A stretch of DNA of 64,000 bases from Sipunculus nudus (taxonomy: Eukaryota > Annelida > Sipuncula > Golfingiida > Sipunculidae), in assembly GCA_026874595.1 (NCBI GenBank), contig CM049306.1, positions 2,866,019 through 2,930,018 on the forward strand, read 5' to 3'. Both the position numbers and the translations under genes were made by a program. Of this stretch, positions 12,168 to 26,100 are shown in pieces; position 1 is the stretch's first letter; each line of letters opens with the position of its first letter. The notes below the pieces were generated by a model. The model ran no database searches. It was not told the origin of the DNA and was given only the letters and a program-made list of their open reading frames with translations.

Positions 12168-14157
12168 TCGGTGTTATTATCGAGTAAAGTGTGATAACGG
12201 AAATACTTCCTCTCTCATTATACTAGTATATATTTGGATGCTCTCTCAGTGGAGTAAATCACCAATTTATGAATTGGAAAGTAATAAATATAATAATGAA
12301 ATTGCTAGGGAATAAAAAAAAAGGAATCTGGAAAAGAAATGAAAATTAAGAGATATTACGTCTGAACGGGCTTGCGCCCTCTATGGATGCACCACTGAAT
12401 AATAAATATGGTATGATTAACCCATGTACGGCATTAAAAATACAGTTATAAATTACGATGTCATTCAAAATAAAATATATTGTAATATATTTTCAATACG
12501 TTGAACAAATATGAAAATTCAATATATCCCAGAAATCGCTGGAACAAACATACATGTATCATATGCAAAACGAAATGTCTTTCAATATGTTACAGTTCAA
12601 CGATATTTAAAAAAAAATGTTACATTTATAGCTTAGAAAAGGGATACAACATTCCAGATAATATATATCATACTAATACATGTATTATTATAAAATCTGA
12701 TCGATTTACGAATTTAAGCAAATATTTTTTTAAAACTAAAATTAATTCTTTTTCAAGTTTTTGACTCTTTCTTTCAAACTTTATCAATCTCGATATTTAT
12801 ATTATATTAATTTCACTCCTGATGTTTCAACATCACATTTCAACTTCAAATATATGGATATTTATTAATATATTAAAGTATGTTTGCAACTGATTGCATC
12901 CCTTCAACTTCATATTACTGTACGATTACAAGGATCTCGATAAGAAATTACAATTTTGTTTACATAATATATATATAAATGCAACCGGACCATGAAATGC
13001 ATGTAAAATAATATTTGGCATAAAAAGTATTACATAATAGATAAGAGTCTAAGAGATTCATAATCCTGATGAATTTTTTTTTGGTCAATGGAAGAGGAAA
13101 AATGTTTCTCAATTTATACATAAAAAATAAAATATTTTGTTCGAAACAACTTGTAAAAACATTAACTGGACGGTTTTTTGGTTCTGTCAAATTTTCTGTT
13201 TAAGTCTCTATGATATTATCAGGGTGATTTTAATAGGGGCACATGTATAAAATATTATCAAAACCTTTATTTTTTCATGTTTCCATCAATATAAAATGCG
13301 GTAACAGCGTAAAATATTGATGAGTTAAAATAATCTTGTTTTACAAAATGAAATAAATATCAATATAATATATTATTAAAAAAAACAGCATCATGAATGT
13401 TACAAAACAGATTGAATTTATGAAAAATACATGATACTGAAAAAACTGAAAATGTTTGACACGTTTGCTGACAATTTGATGACCAGTGCATTTGCCATTA
13501 CTGGCTTCCGAGTTTTACACATTTGGACCATATCCGGGCATTTCCGAGCAAAAAATAGTCATTATCTTCGGATGGATAATTTTGATTATTTTACATGGTG
13601 ATAGAAAAGACCTTATTCTATCAATAAAAATAAAAAGGTTATATCCATTGATGTAGTAGCATTTTAATTATGCTTCGATCATTGCTTTAAAAAAAAGTCC
13701 TTGCTTCCGACTTCGGACTTCCGAGTTTTACACATAGCCGTTTGGAAATCCCCTTCCGGAAGTTATGATTCTCCCGCTGACAGACGTAGGAGACGAGTTT
13801 TTCGAGTAAAACCAGCCTAGGAATTAAAAACTGCTGCACGTTTACACGTAAGTCGACCGTGGATGTAATAATTATTATTTTCCCCAACAGAATAACGTCA
13901 CTTTTTGTCTTAACTCAGTAAAATGACAGTTCGAGAAGTGGATGAAAATGAAAAAGTAGTGTCAGAAATGGCGTGCACATCTGCACATACTAGAATTGAT
14001 GCGAACCCAATAGCTTGTACTGTCACCCCATCGTCTTCAGTTCATCTAAAATCGACGTTTGGGGTGACAAGCTGTCGCTAGTGAACGTCCGGTATGAGCG
14101 TACAAACTGAAGATGGAACCAGTCTATAGGTAAGTCAGTAGTTGCAACTGGGAGTAC
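11096..14157. other. AT-rich interval between inverted repeats
   Basis: No gene recognised. It includes a second, shorter inverted match: CGGAAGTCCGAAGTCGGAAG-like sequence at 13700-13735 (minus) against about 11695-11735 (plus). The two pairs suggest a folded or composite mobile element of about 3.1 kb, but the ends and target duplication are not clear. Confidence 0.35.
12113..12166. repeat. (TA)n microsatellite
   Basis: Alternating TATATA with a few C interruptions in the first half. The short open frames crossing it are artefacts of the repeat. Confidence 0.9.
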
Positions 14158-14225
14158 TTAAGATGGCGTTGTACGCCTGTCTCTATGCTTGGCTGAGGGC
14201 CATTATAGAGCAGGGAACCAGTCTA
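14158..14225 (-). repeat. Right copy of an inverted repeat pair
   Basis: Reverse-complement partner of 11019-11095, sharing GGCGTACAACGCCATCTTA on the minus strand. It abuts the 39-bp tandem array. Confidence 0.75.
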
Positions 14226-14868
14226 AGACAAGACCAGATAATATCAACAACAGACCTGACGCGGGGACAAGACAAGATAATATTCACCACAGACCTGACG
14301 TGAAGACAAAACAAGGTGATATTAACCACAGACCTCACGCGGGGACAAGTCGAGAACTCACGGGGAGACAAGACAAGATAATATTAACAAGACAAGAAAA
14401 TATTAACAACAGACCTGATGCGGGGTCAAGACAAAATAATATTAACTACAGACCTGACGTGGAGACAAAACAAAGTAATATTAACTACAGACCTGACGCG
14501 GAGACAAAACAATATAATATTAACCACAGACCTGACGCGGAGACAAAACAAGATAATATTAACCACAGACCTAACGTGGAGACAAAACAAAGTAATATTA
14601 ACCACAGACCTAACGTGGAGACAAGACAAGATAATATTAACCACAGACCTGACGAGGAGACATAACAAAATAATATTAACCACAGACAACACGCGGGGAC
14701 AAGACGAGAACTCACAGGGAGACAAGACAATATAATATTAACCACAGACGTGGAGACAAACAAAGAAATATAAACCACAGAACTGACGTGGAGACAAAAC
14801 AAAGTAATATTAACCACAGATCTGAAACGGAGACAAAACAAGATAATATTAACCACAGACCTCACGGT
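14226..14868 (+). repeat. 39-bp tandem array, about 16 copies
   Basis: The unit contains ATATTAACCACAGACCTGAC and GGAGACAAAACAA. As 39 is divisible by three, several frames remain open on both strands (for example 14189-14665), giving 13-residue repeats; these are not taken as genes. Variant units carry GGGGACAAG and a longer CGAGAACTCACGGGGAGAC insertion. Confidence 0.93.
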
Positions 14869-16839
14869 TGTTACGTGCACGCAGATTTCAACTGTTTACA
14901 AAGAGGCTAAAACGCGTGCGGCAATGGGTGCGGACGGTCTATAAATGAACATAAATCTTGCAAATATCTTCTTATACCTTTTATATTATCACACCCTCAT
15001 AGCCAAAGACAATTACAGGTTCTTTTACAATTAAACCCAATTAGTTTGAATGAAAGATTCATATATTTCCTGAGTGCATATATTCTTTTTCATTTCCGCA
15101 TCATGGACATTACTGGTGTTTTTCAATAAAACCTGACCTTGACCTTGATGCATGATATGAACCTTTCCTGGCCTTAAAACTATCACCAAAAGCTTTAGCA
15201 AACTAAATTTAGATTGAAATGACCCTTTTAATGCGCTTCTATTTTACGTTTCTGCAAAACACATGCTATATCATGACGATTATTACTTTTTTCTTCCAAG
15301 TTTGACTTTGACCTTGACCTTTATGCATGATATGTACTTTTTATGACCTTAGGAGTACGTACCACCAAATGCATGGGCAATCCACAGTTAGTTAGAATTG
15401 ACAACTTAAAATGCATTTCTATATGTAATTTTCATGCAAAAACCATGCCATCTCATGGCGATTGTTGCTTTTTCTCTTTCAAGTTTTACCTTGACATTAC
15501 AGCATGATATATATCATTTTGACCTCGGACGTATCACCAAAAGAATTGGCAGCCTAATGTCGAATGTAAATAATACTTGAGATATGTTTTTATAACATTT
15601 GGTTGAAACAAATGCCATATCATAGCGATTTTGGCTTTTTATCTGCAAAATTTGACATTGACCTTGACCTAATACAGGAAGTGTACCATTTATGACCTCA
15701 GACGTGTCACCAAATGAACGGGCATCCTAATGTTAGATGGAAATGACACCTTAAATGTGTTTCTATGTCATTTAGTTATGGAATTATGGCTATTTAAATA
15801 TTTTACCCCTTATAATGGCGGCCATCTTAGATTTGGGGTGAAAATGACACTTTGCCATGGGTGGAATCGGGTGGGATTTTTATTTGTGCACTAAGACACC
15901 ATCAGTGAATCCATTTCAGGTGAGAAACCTTTGATAACATTTTTGTCCAACCTCAATTGATAAAAATTGTTCATTGATAAGCGTCAGTTCTGATGAAACA
16001 GTTGGACTTCAGTTATCCCAGTATCATCAAGAAAACATTAAACAGATAAATCAAAGAAATAAAATAAATCTTCAGAACAGTGGTATACACAGAAATAACA
16101 TTTTGGACCCGCTTAAACCTTGTATTAAATTATGAAAAAGGGATAAACAGTAAAAGTTAAGAGTATTGAGGAGCATGCACGGAGAATGTTTACGATTGAT
16201 TGATTGACAGGTTGATGACAAGGTTATTCGGTATTGCTCCGCCTACTACTACAGTGCGACTCCTTCACGTTAACAAACTTCTGTGGGCGGCCGGTGAGGG
16301 ATCAAGTACACTGAAGACTGCTTGACGTATCCGGCTACACATGCACTCACTTGTCCGCCATCACTTTTTAGCTGTCTCCTTCACTACTATAAGTGGGTAT
16401 GATGAGGCCACAATCCTTACTTTCATGACGTCAAAACATTAAGGATCTTAATTGACGATATTTGCGTCACAGGTCACATTATATGCCTAAAGAAAAAAAA
16501 ATAGAAAAACAAAGGCAAGTCTGATCAGGTTGTGACCCTGGGTGACCCCTGTGGCTCTGTCTGCTTTCCATGCTACAGTACCTAGTGTTATGTCTCCAGA
16601 AAACTGCAGTATATGACCAGATATCTTGTTCACTGTTTTCACATTCCAAAATTTAATAAGTAATATATTGGAGAAGTTGTATGGGAAGGACGGTATCCAT
16701 ATCTGTAATGACAAGGGGTCCTGAGGAGTCGTGTTTTCACAACTTCACTCCCCCCCCCCTCCCTCCCAGTAGCTACTCAACCTGATCTGAACGATACAGT
16801 TAAATATAACAGGGTCTTCTAATATACTTAAAATATATG
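14869..16839. repeat. About 175-180-bp diverged tandem units, then unassigned DNA
   Basis: From about 15060 to 15790 four diverged units each contain TGACCTTGACCTT or a close variant, GCATGATAT, a TCACCAAA segment and a CATGCCATATCATGGCGA-like segment. The TGACCT repeats resemble nuclear-receptor half-sites (AGGTCA on the other strand), but the whole unit repeats, so this is probably mobile-element interior. Nothing was recognised in the remainder. Confidence 0.6.
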
Positions 16840-19800
16840 TTTTTAGCTCAGCTAACTATAAGTCATCTGAGCTATAGTCGTGGTCCATTGTCCGTCCGTC
16901 TGTCTGTCCGTCCGTCCGTCCGTTAGACTGGCACGTTTCGACACCGTTGGACCTACGAATCTGAAATTCGCCATACAGTTAGATGTCCCCAAAATCTCCT
17001 ACCATGCCAAAAATTGGGTCAATAGGACTTCGTTCCTTCGCGATATAAAGGAAAAAACTCAATTTTTTATTAGAAATGTATTTTCACACTTCAGGACTGC
17101 CTAATATCAAAACCACTCATCTGGTTTTCTTCATATTTACCATAAATATTCCTCTATATAGTTTCTATGTACATGCCAGATATTAAGTCAGTATTTTATA
17201 ATTTAAAAAAGTTATGGGCCCAAACATAATGGACTTTGTAAAAAAATCAGGAAGATATTTGGTCACTTAAGACCAAAAGTGTTAAAGGTAGGGACTTTTT
17301 ACCAGTAATACAACTTTAATTAATCAAAATTTAATTGTATACCAAAAATTAGATCAAAATCTGTTAAATTTTTTTAAATATTGGCAAAAATATAAAATTG
17401 GTACCTTAAATTTTGCCCAACTTTGGCCACGGCACGTTTTTTTCCTGTAAGTACTGTAGATTTAATTTTCACAGCATGTATACATAATGATTTAACCTGT
17501 TAAAATCTGAAATTTGAAAATAAAAGCTGCAAAATAAGGCTAGTTATTGAATTTTTTTGGAGGCTCTTGTTGTATTCCCTTACATTGTAAAGCAGTCCAC
17601 TTTGATGACTGTAGGTCATTCAGTGCACATCTCTATGCTCCCCAGGCTGTTGGCATAATTTTAGATGTCCCCAAAATCTCCTACCATACCGAAAATTGGG
17701 TCATTAGGACTTCGTTCCTTCGAGATATTAAGGAAAAAAAACCTCCGTTTTCCATAAAAAAAGCCATTGTTACACTTCAAAGCTGCCTAATATCAAAACC
17801 ACTGATCTGTTTTTGATTGTATTTAGTATTCACATTCTTTTATACATTTTCTATGAACATACCAAAAATTAGGTCAGTATTGGGTATTATTTTGAAGTTA
17901 TGGGCCAAAACATAATGCAATTTTTTAAAAAATCAGGAAATATATTTACTCACCTAACATGAAAATTGCTGAACCTACAGACTTTTTTTCAGGAATATAT
18001 TTTCATTTAATCAAGATTCAATTGTTTACCCAAAATTAGATCTGAATTTTGCAAATTTTTCAAGTTATTAGCATAAATATATAATCAATACCTTAAATTT
18101 TGTCCAACTTTAGCACTGTTGATCTAATTTTCACAGCATATATACATAAGGATTTAATCTTTTAAAATCTGAAATTTCAAAGAAATGGATTGGAAAGAAT
18201 AGCTTTTATTCATGTTTTCATACACCATGTCAAGTGTTGTTTACATCTAGCCCACCTAGCAGTACAGCCTTCACTTGCATTATGTAACCCACCCCAGTCA
18301 GCTTGCCTTGGGTCAGCTTGGCCACTACCATCAGGCTTCCCCTCTGCCCTGCACCCCCCCCCCCCCCGATGGTGCATAAACTAGATGAATGTTATTATTT
18401 TCTGTATTTGATTCATTCTTATTCTAGGCTATGCTACATTTTAGATTTTGTATTGTACCACCAGGGTTACAATGATTAAAGTGTACATTTAATTGTGTCA
18501 TTTAAAAGTTTTACATTTTAACAGTTTTAACAGTTACCACATTTAAAAGTGGTGTATTGCTATGAAAGTGTGGATGTTCATGAGATAAGTAATTTCTTAC
18601 TTCAGAGGAGTAAAATCTTCACCAGGTGTGAAAATGACTATTAATTCCAGTAATAAATTAAAACTGGGATAGTAATTAGCACAATGATATTGATGCATTG
18701 TGTGTATACTTTATTTGAAAAGATGTTTTATTTTATCAAATTTACTGAATCTTTTATTTTATTTTGGTGAATAAAATTAAGCATGTACTGAAAACCAATG
18801 TGCAAAACTTTTTAATAGTGATTCAAGGAATATTCTTGTTGATGCCATGTTGTGGCATTATTTTCTTTTAAATTCAGTTTAAACATTTATGATTTAAAAA
18901 TAATAAAATATGTGTATGCATAATATGACCCAATATGAGCTACACTCTGGATATATAATGATTGCAACTTTTGCAACAATTCTAAAATTTTAACTTATAT
19001 TTTCAGTTTTTTTTATTAAAAATTTATAAAACCTGTAAATAAAAAAATGATTCAGATAAAAACTTCTTAATGGAAAAAGTTGATATGCTTAAAAAAATAG
19101 GATTATATATAAACTTAAATGCATTATTCCCTTGAAAGTGAAATAAAGGTATTAGTCAATTCTGTCCACTTGCCTGTCCATCTGTAAATTTTCATATGCA
19201 TTACAGTATCTCAAAACTTTTACTGTTTTTCTTCATGACAGTCTTGTCAGAGTATTAGTTTGCAATCATATATTTAGGACTTTACTATAACCAAGTAGGA
19301 GGGCCCCTTTCCTCTTAGCTTTTCATATTCTTATATAAATGAAAAACATTACAATAGCCTTCGTGCTGCCCTCACTTTTCCCTTCTCCGAACCCCATCCC
19401 AAAGTCAGCCTCAGTAAGCAAGAACAAGATGAATCAGATATATTCATACTTTAATATTTTGTATAACTGTTCGTCCATAGGTACCTATGTACATGCCAGA
19501 AATTATGTCAATATTGTGTAATATGTAGACATAGTGGGCATCACAATAATGTACCTTGTCAAGACTAAAGAGATATTGTGTCATACAGTCACAAATTCAT
19601 AAATTACTTCATCAGCATAGTTAATCATAACATCATATCTGTCAAATTGAAAGCCTGCAGACTACCATACACTTTAGATCCTTCAACAAATAGCCTTATC
19701 ATCATTCTACTACTGCTTATTACTGCTGTCATTGCATTCATATTTGCTCAAATATATCACAATTTTCAACCCCTCCTAAATAAATAAAAAATAAACCACT

Positions 19801-19998
19801 ATATTTGACTCTATTAATCCATCAGTCAGGTAATTTCATTTATCATTTACTCACATATTACATTACGTTCCTTTATAATAGCCCAACATGTCCATGATAT
19901 TCATAAGCTTTATCGATTGATATAGTATCACAGTGGAGAAACATTTATAGTCCAATCACGATCAGCTGAGCGCCGTGATCCATGGGTCCCTTGTTTTT
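16840..19998 (-). mobile_element. Family A element, copy A1 (Helentron/HINE-like)
   Basis: Read on the minus strand, the element starts near 19998 with ACAAGGGACCCATGGATCAC and CGCTCAGCTGA. It ends near 16840 with the hairpin AGCTCAGATGACT...GCTGAGCT (16845-16873) followed by AAAA. The start and end share inverted GCTCAGCTGA, with a change in this copy at the 3' end. Two internal units about 680 bp apart are similar (TTAGATGTCCCCAAAATCTC at 16979 and 17661). A GTCC-rich tract (16890-16922) lies next to the 3' hairpin. No coding potential. The class is inferred from architecture. Confidence 0.7.
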
Positions 19999-21928
19999 AT
20001 CTGCCTCCAAATTTCATAATTTAAAAGTTTAATTCCATATGTGTTAAAATTTAATCTACAGTGCTTACGGAAACAATTACAGAGAAGGCAAAAATATTTG
20101 ATTTCTCAATCATCTAGTCTGCTGCAATTTTTTTAAAAATAATTTTATAAATTTATTATCTGATTCTCAATTTTTTTAAATCTTCATAATGTATCCCATT
20201 GTGTCCAGTGCCTTAGAGTGGATTAAACAGTGCATTTGGCACTTAAATAATATACTTAAATAAATGAAATAATATTTAAGGTAGTGCTTTTACAATTCAT
20301 CTAATAAGCTGAAATAATACAAAATTCTCATATAATTTCTTGTATACACGTCCATGGCGCGGTACTCATCCGGCTTCCCGTCATGATATTATGTAATTTT
20401 CACTATATAGGTACGTGTAATGGACTTTCCGCAACAGGACTTTGCCAACCTGTAGGTTCACAATTCTACAAGGCGGCATCAAGTCTAATTAGGTAAAACA
20501 AACAGAATCAAAATCAGTCGAAAAATATCAGAAGAGATTATCAAATAAGAGATATTTTTCATTTGAAAAAAAAACTTGAATAAATTTGCTCAAACATGAT
20601 ATAAAATAAACAGAATAAAGTCGGCCAAGAAATAAAGCAAAGAAATATTTCTTGTCACTTTGAAAAAGGTTTGAATTAATAAATTTGCATAATTAATGAT
20701 TTTAAAATTCGGTATATAACTTTCAAAGCCCACACCTTGCCTTATCAGATGAAATAAACAAAATCAAAATCGGTCAAGAAATAAAGCAAAAGAAGCATTT
20801 GGTCAATTGCGGACGGACGCTGAACAGACGGTCGGACAGACGCCGCATGGCAATGGCATAAGTCCATCGGAACTATATGGACTCTCTTGCTTCATCAGAT
20901 CGGATATAAAGCGAGTAAACTTCTTCCCTGCCCTTCAGACTGTACATTATGTTCTGGTCCATATAGACAGGTCGTGGTCAGATATTAGAATAAACATTCT
21001 GCCCCCCCCCCCACCACCAAAATATTTCTACACAACTCAATTATCCTGATTATATAAGATTATTAAATCTGACCAACAGTAGACTCTTGCAGCTGAGCAT
21101 TCAAACTATACTTATGACTGAATAAGATCTAACGAAATTTCTTGAAAACAAAAGTACAACACTGACCTAGATTAACCTGTTAAAAGTATCATTGGTTGTA
21201 AATTAAATGTAAGGTTGCCCCCCTCCTAATAAAACCCTGCTTTTACTTCTCGGGTGGACAATGGTCTCAGACCGCTTTTCACAGTATAGTCATGCAGGGA
21301 GATACCCGATGTAGGTGTGCTTTTGGGTATGATTACAATATTATTACATTATACGATAAAGGGTGGTCTTTTTAGATCATGAATCAAGGTGAAACATATA
21401 CTGACTTGTAATATGTGTGATTTCTGACTGTATTATGTATGATTTCTGTTTCTGGCATGAAAGATTTCTGTGACGTAAAATAACTGTGATATGGTTAACG
21501 TTTCTGAAGCTATATATACGCGCGCGCACAAAGTCATATGCACCACACGGGCAGTGTTGGTGGCATTTCTATTTGTGCAGAAGGGAAATGATTTCATCAC
21601 GGGTATTGAACGACTGTCCTATAGGGCATGATTGTTCATCATGGGGTATCCGAGTATCACAAATCTTTTTTTTTTTTGCCTACGGGAATCATTGATTCAT
21701 TAATTATCAAATCCCTATTTAAAGGAATAAGTATATTAAAAATAAGTGACCGTTTGTCATTTGTGGGCCCAAGGAAATGACGAATCGTGTTGTTTAAACA
21801 AAACATTCTTTAACATCATAATATTTGTGTATATATCATTGAATGAATGTCATTTTACTCTGCTTTAGCTGTATAATATAGTTAACGATCTACTCTAATT
21901 AAGTGCACGAATAAGACACATCTGGGGG
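19999..21928. mobile_element. Remnant of another hairpin-ended element, ending about 20886, plus unassigned DNA
   Basis: From about 20470 three related units contain an AAACAGAATCAAAATCAGTC-like segment. They are followed by a GGAC/GACA-rich tract (20808-20845) and a hairpin AGTCCAT (20861-20867) / ATGGACT (20877-20883). The order units, GGAC tract, 3' hairpin is the same as in families A and C. I could not place its 5' end. Nothing recognised from about 20890 to 21928 beyond a C run and a CGCGCG stretch. Confidence 0.45.
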
Positions 21929-23198
21929 TAACTAGAATACGGGTAGTCGACAAGCGACTACGTGTATCCGCCAAAATCGGAGTAGGGCGGGAGAAGTGAG
22001 GCATGGATTGAGTGGCAAGGGAAATAGAGTTACACGTGTTACAATCTGCCACTAGACATGATTGTAGGTGGCGCCACCTGTTATTTGAACAATAAACTAT
22101 CCAAGATATATACAAAATATATATGCAAAATTTCAGGTGGGAAAGTCAAACCACTGCAGAGATGATTTTATCCCACAGCAGACAAACAGATGGACGCTGT
22201 GCAAAAATGGCTGCACCATACACCATTTTTGTGTATGTTATAAAGCTATCCAAGGGCTACATTTGTGTAATTTTTTTTCCTGATTGGTCGAACGAGTCCG
22301 GAGATATAAGCATTAATGTCTGCAGCGTGAACGTGAATGTAGGTGGCGCCACCTGTCATAAAATCAAGAAAGCTATCCAGGATGTATACGCATGCCGAAT
22401 TACAGTTAATATGGTCAAACCATTGCAGATGGATTTTTGTGTATGTTATAAAGCTATCCAAGGGCTACATATGTGTAAATTTTTTTTCCTGATTGGTCGA
22501 ACGAGTCCGGAGATATAAGCATGGTTGTCTACAACGTGTACAAACGGTTCCCGAGATATGAGCTTGGATGTCTGCAGCGTAAACGTGAATGTAGGTGGCG
22601 CCACCTGTCATAAAATCAAGAAAGCTATGCGGGATGTATACGCATGCAAAATTTCAGGTGGAAAAGTCAACCCACTGCAGAGATAATGAGTGATTTTAAC
22701 CCAAGGCAGACAAACAGATGGACGCTGTGCAAAAATGGCTGCAGGTGGCGCCACCATTTTTGTGTACGTTATAAAGCTATCCAAGGGCCACATTTGTGTA
22801 AATTTTTTTCCTGATTGGTCAAACGGTTCCCGAGATATGAGCTTGGATGTCTGCATCGTGAACGTGAATGTAGGTGGCGCCACCTGTCATAAAATCAAGA
22901 AAGCTATCCCGGATGTATACGCATGCCGAATTTCAGGTGAATTAGTCAAACCACAGCAGAGATATGAGTGATTTTAACAGACGAAACAGACGCACAAACG
23001 GACGCTGGGCAGAGATGAAAGGTCAGAGGTCAAGGCCATTTGGTTAGGCACCAGTTTACATGTGACCCGATAATTGGTGTAAGTTTTGGAAAAATCCGTT
23101 CAGTAGTCTCAGAGGAGTTCTCCGGAAACGAACGCGGCGGCGGCGGAACCTGGTCAAAAACATAGTATCCGCAAAACTTCGTTTAGGCGGATACAATT
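21929..23198 (+). mobile_element. Family C element, copy C1 (Helentron/HINE-like)
   Basis: It starts AACTAGAATACGG with the hairpin GTAGTCG-acaag-CGACTAC (21943-21961) and then TGTATCCGCC (21963-21972). It ends with AACATAGTATCCGC ... GCGGATACAA, an 8-bp perfect stem (23165-23172 with 23187-23194) whose outer arm is the inverse of TGTATCCGCC. Interior units carry GGTGGCGCCACC at 22067, 22342, 22593, 22743 and 22873 and a GAGATATGAGC phrase. Open frames inside are short and shared by all units, so not genes. Confidence 0.75.
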
Positions 23199-26100
23199 AA
23201 AAAATAAGCGTTCTGATTTTTTTTTTACACGGAGATCTTAAATTTCGAGATTTATATAGTATCACTTAAAATGTTTTGGTAAATATATACTGCATAAATA
23301 AATATCGTAGTTCCTTTTATAACTTTCCAATAGTCTGAATATACCTAATGTTTCATATGGATCTGTCATGTTGTTGGAAAGAATACACATTAGAAATCTG
23401 AGCAGGTCCCTTTAAGGATGGTTAATATATTTTTTAAATATGATTTTGGGCACGGCCAATCTGACCTCCGACTAACTGTGTCCGAGCCAAGCCTAAGCTG
23501 CTATCTTTATGATATTAAATAACGTTATACGTCCTAACAACTACTTTGAACAGAGGCATGGTGCTTCAGCCTCTATCTAGGTATTCATTCTTCTATTATC
23601 TATATGACACCTTTCGGCAAGTTAAGGAAGCAAGAAAACCAGTAAAGACGTTTTAAGAGCGTAACGGCCAGGGCATTTGTAATTGTTCGACTAAGCAAGC
23701 AAATCATGTCGCGCGGAGAGAGCGTTACAAGGTCCTCGGGGCTCGTCCATCAGCATATCGTGTGTGAGTGACAACAGAGACTAAAATAAACACATGAAAA
23801 ATGTAGGGCTTTGACTTCCCTACAAGGTGAGTAACCTCTGTTGGCCTGCCTATTACATTAAGCTTCCATTTCTATGCCAATATAATATATATATGTGTGT
23901 GTGTGGCTTCCCTGTAGTTTGTGGTAACTACAATGTTCTTTTTATTCGACGAATTTTTTTACACAAATCAATATAAAAATCACAATTTTAAAGCTGTACA
24001 CCTATACATCAAAATTTGGAGCTGTATTGGCTGTAAATATGAGACCCCATGCCTTGTCCTTCTATCGCAAAGAAACCTATAGCTATCATTAAAAAAATTC
24101 AGTGAAATGAACAAGCATCCGTGGTTGCTATTCACTATAACGCCAAATAAAGCACTTTAATAAATACAAAATCACAGCAGTTTGTTTCAGCGAGTACTGC
24201 TCGCCGCCAAAACTAAATCAATTACGGACGTTTCTGGAAACAATAGTATCTCCGGCAACCGACTTGACCAGACAAGGCGCGCTGTTTAGAACTAAAACCG
24301 ACGTGCAGGGACTTTGTGAAGGACCAACATCCGGTCATCATCGTCTTCTTCACATCTTTACCTGGCCACAAACGTCTAAAAACAGCCATAGGACGTGCAG
24401 CGACGGGAGATTAGCGGAACTGTCGTACTCCACAGCCGGGTAAAGTGGAGTTATGTATGGACGCGCTGCCTCATCACTTGTTACAAGAACAGTTTATTCT
24501 GAGGAAAACCTGACCAGGTCGGCTGATTTAAATAATTAAAACCAAGGCAGCTAGTCTCCTGGCTCATAAATTTACAAATATATACAATCTCATCTTGTTT
24601 TTCATGTTCGCGAGTCACTTTTTTAACAGTGTAAACATACATTTGTTATTTACAAACAGATGTATACGTTAATGAAAATGGTATAAACGGTTTCCTTGAT
24701 ATGTCTGTCTTTCAACACAAATCATTCAAATATAAAAAGACAGATTTAATGTTAATATTATATTTCAACATACAAATAAACAACAGGGTCTGGTGTATAA
24801 TTATGTTCAAATATAAAACATGCAGTTGGTATTTCCTAGAGCTGCAGAGTAGCTTTGTATCTTTATGTAAATTCTAGATATCTAAAATCAAGCAGAGCTC
24901 TTGTTGCCCCATCACTGAAATCTGTAAAACCTAACAGGTTGATTAACCAACGGACAATGGTCAGAACTAACAGACAGACAAACAGACAGAGTGACAGTAA
25001 TCTGATACCTAAGAACAAGTGTAGCAATGTAAGAATACATGTGCCTTGTTTGTTTGATGTGAAAACGTCACAGGAACAATCTACAGGCATTTGCCTAATC
25101 CATCTAAAAATAAAAACCCTCGCTTAAAGAATCTCCTGACAAACGATCAACCCCCCCCCCCCTTATGACAGAGGACAAATCCCCATCCCCCCCCCCCCCC
25201 CACCCCTGTGTCATAACTCCAACTACATATCTTGGCGAAACAGAAATTCTGCTCTCTTTCCCCAACACTTTTCTTTTATTTTAATTTAAATTTTTAATTA
25301 AATCACCTCCAGTTACAGAAATGAAACAACTTCTATAGGCCAGCAAATAGATTTAAGACAACTTCATGAGGCAACTGACGCATAACAATTACCATACCCT
25401 TTATTTGATCAAAATTCACGTTTCTCAAAGATCAAGAAAATCAGAAACTGTCATCTTAAAAATTTTGAGTTTTATTCCCCAAAAAGAGAGGGGAACAAGG
25501 GTACTTGTCCTGACTAATAAAAATATGGAAACCACTTGAGACAAGGCACATGTTAGAATATGATAAATTATTTAGCTACTAATGACCTTTGAGAAGGCCG
25601 CAAAAATCGTCTTTATCAAGAGTATTTGGTATACATACTCTGAGACATTTCTGTACACCTGTTCTCACTTACATAATCCTGGTTTACCTTGTTGATATGA
25701 CTGATAATATCAGAACACTGAAATGACTGAAAGGTTTCATACAGATCCAAAACCAGAAAACATGTACATGAAGTACTTGCCATGCAATATGATCATTAAT
25801 ACTGTTATTGTGTCAGCAGAAAAAACAACTATAATAAATGTACTACATATATGAAATAACCTGTAGTACAGGTCCTGTACTATGTAGAATATTCTTTATA
25901 CAACATTATCACAACCAAGCTGAAAGATCACAGCGCAGTCAATATCACAATGTGTTCCTCCTTTGGAAAAGGTAATACTCTGCAGAACACTGATCTGTTT
26001 AAAAACATCTATACATGTCCGGTTTATTTTCATTATCTCTTGCTTGCAGCCTAATTATCATCACATGTACATGGAGTTTTATTTACAATATACACATATC

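Noticed and set aside
14189-14880. Open frames on both strands encoding 13-residue repeats
   Set aside because: The 39-bp array is open in several frames on both strands, so openness carries no information about coding.
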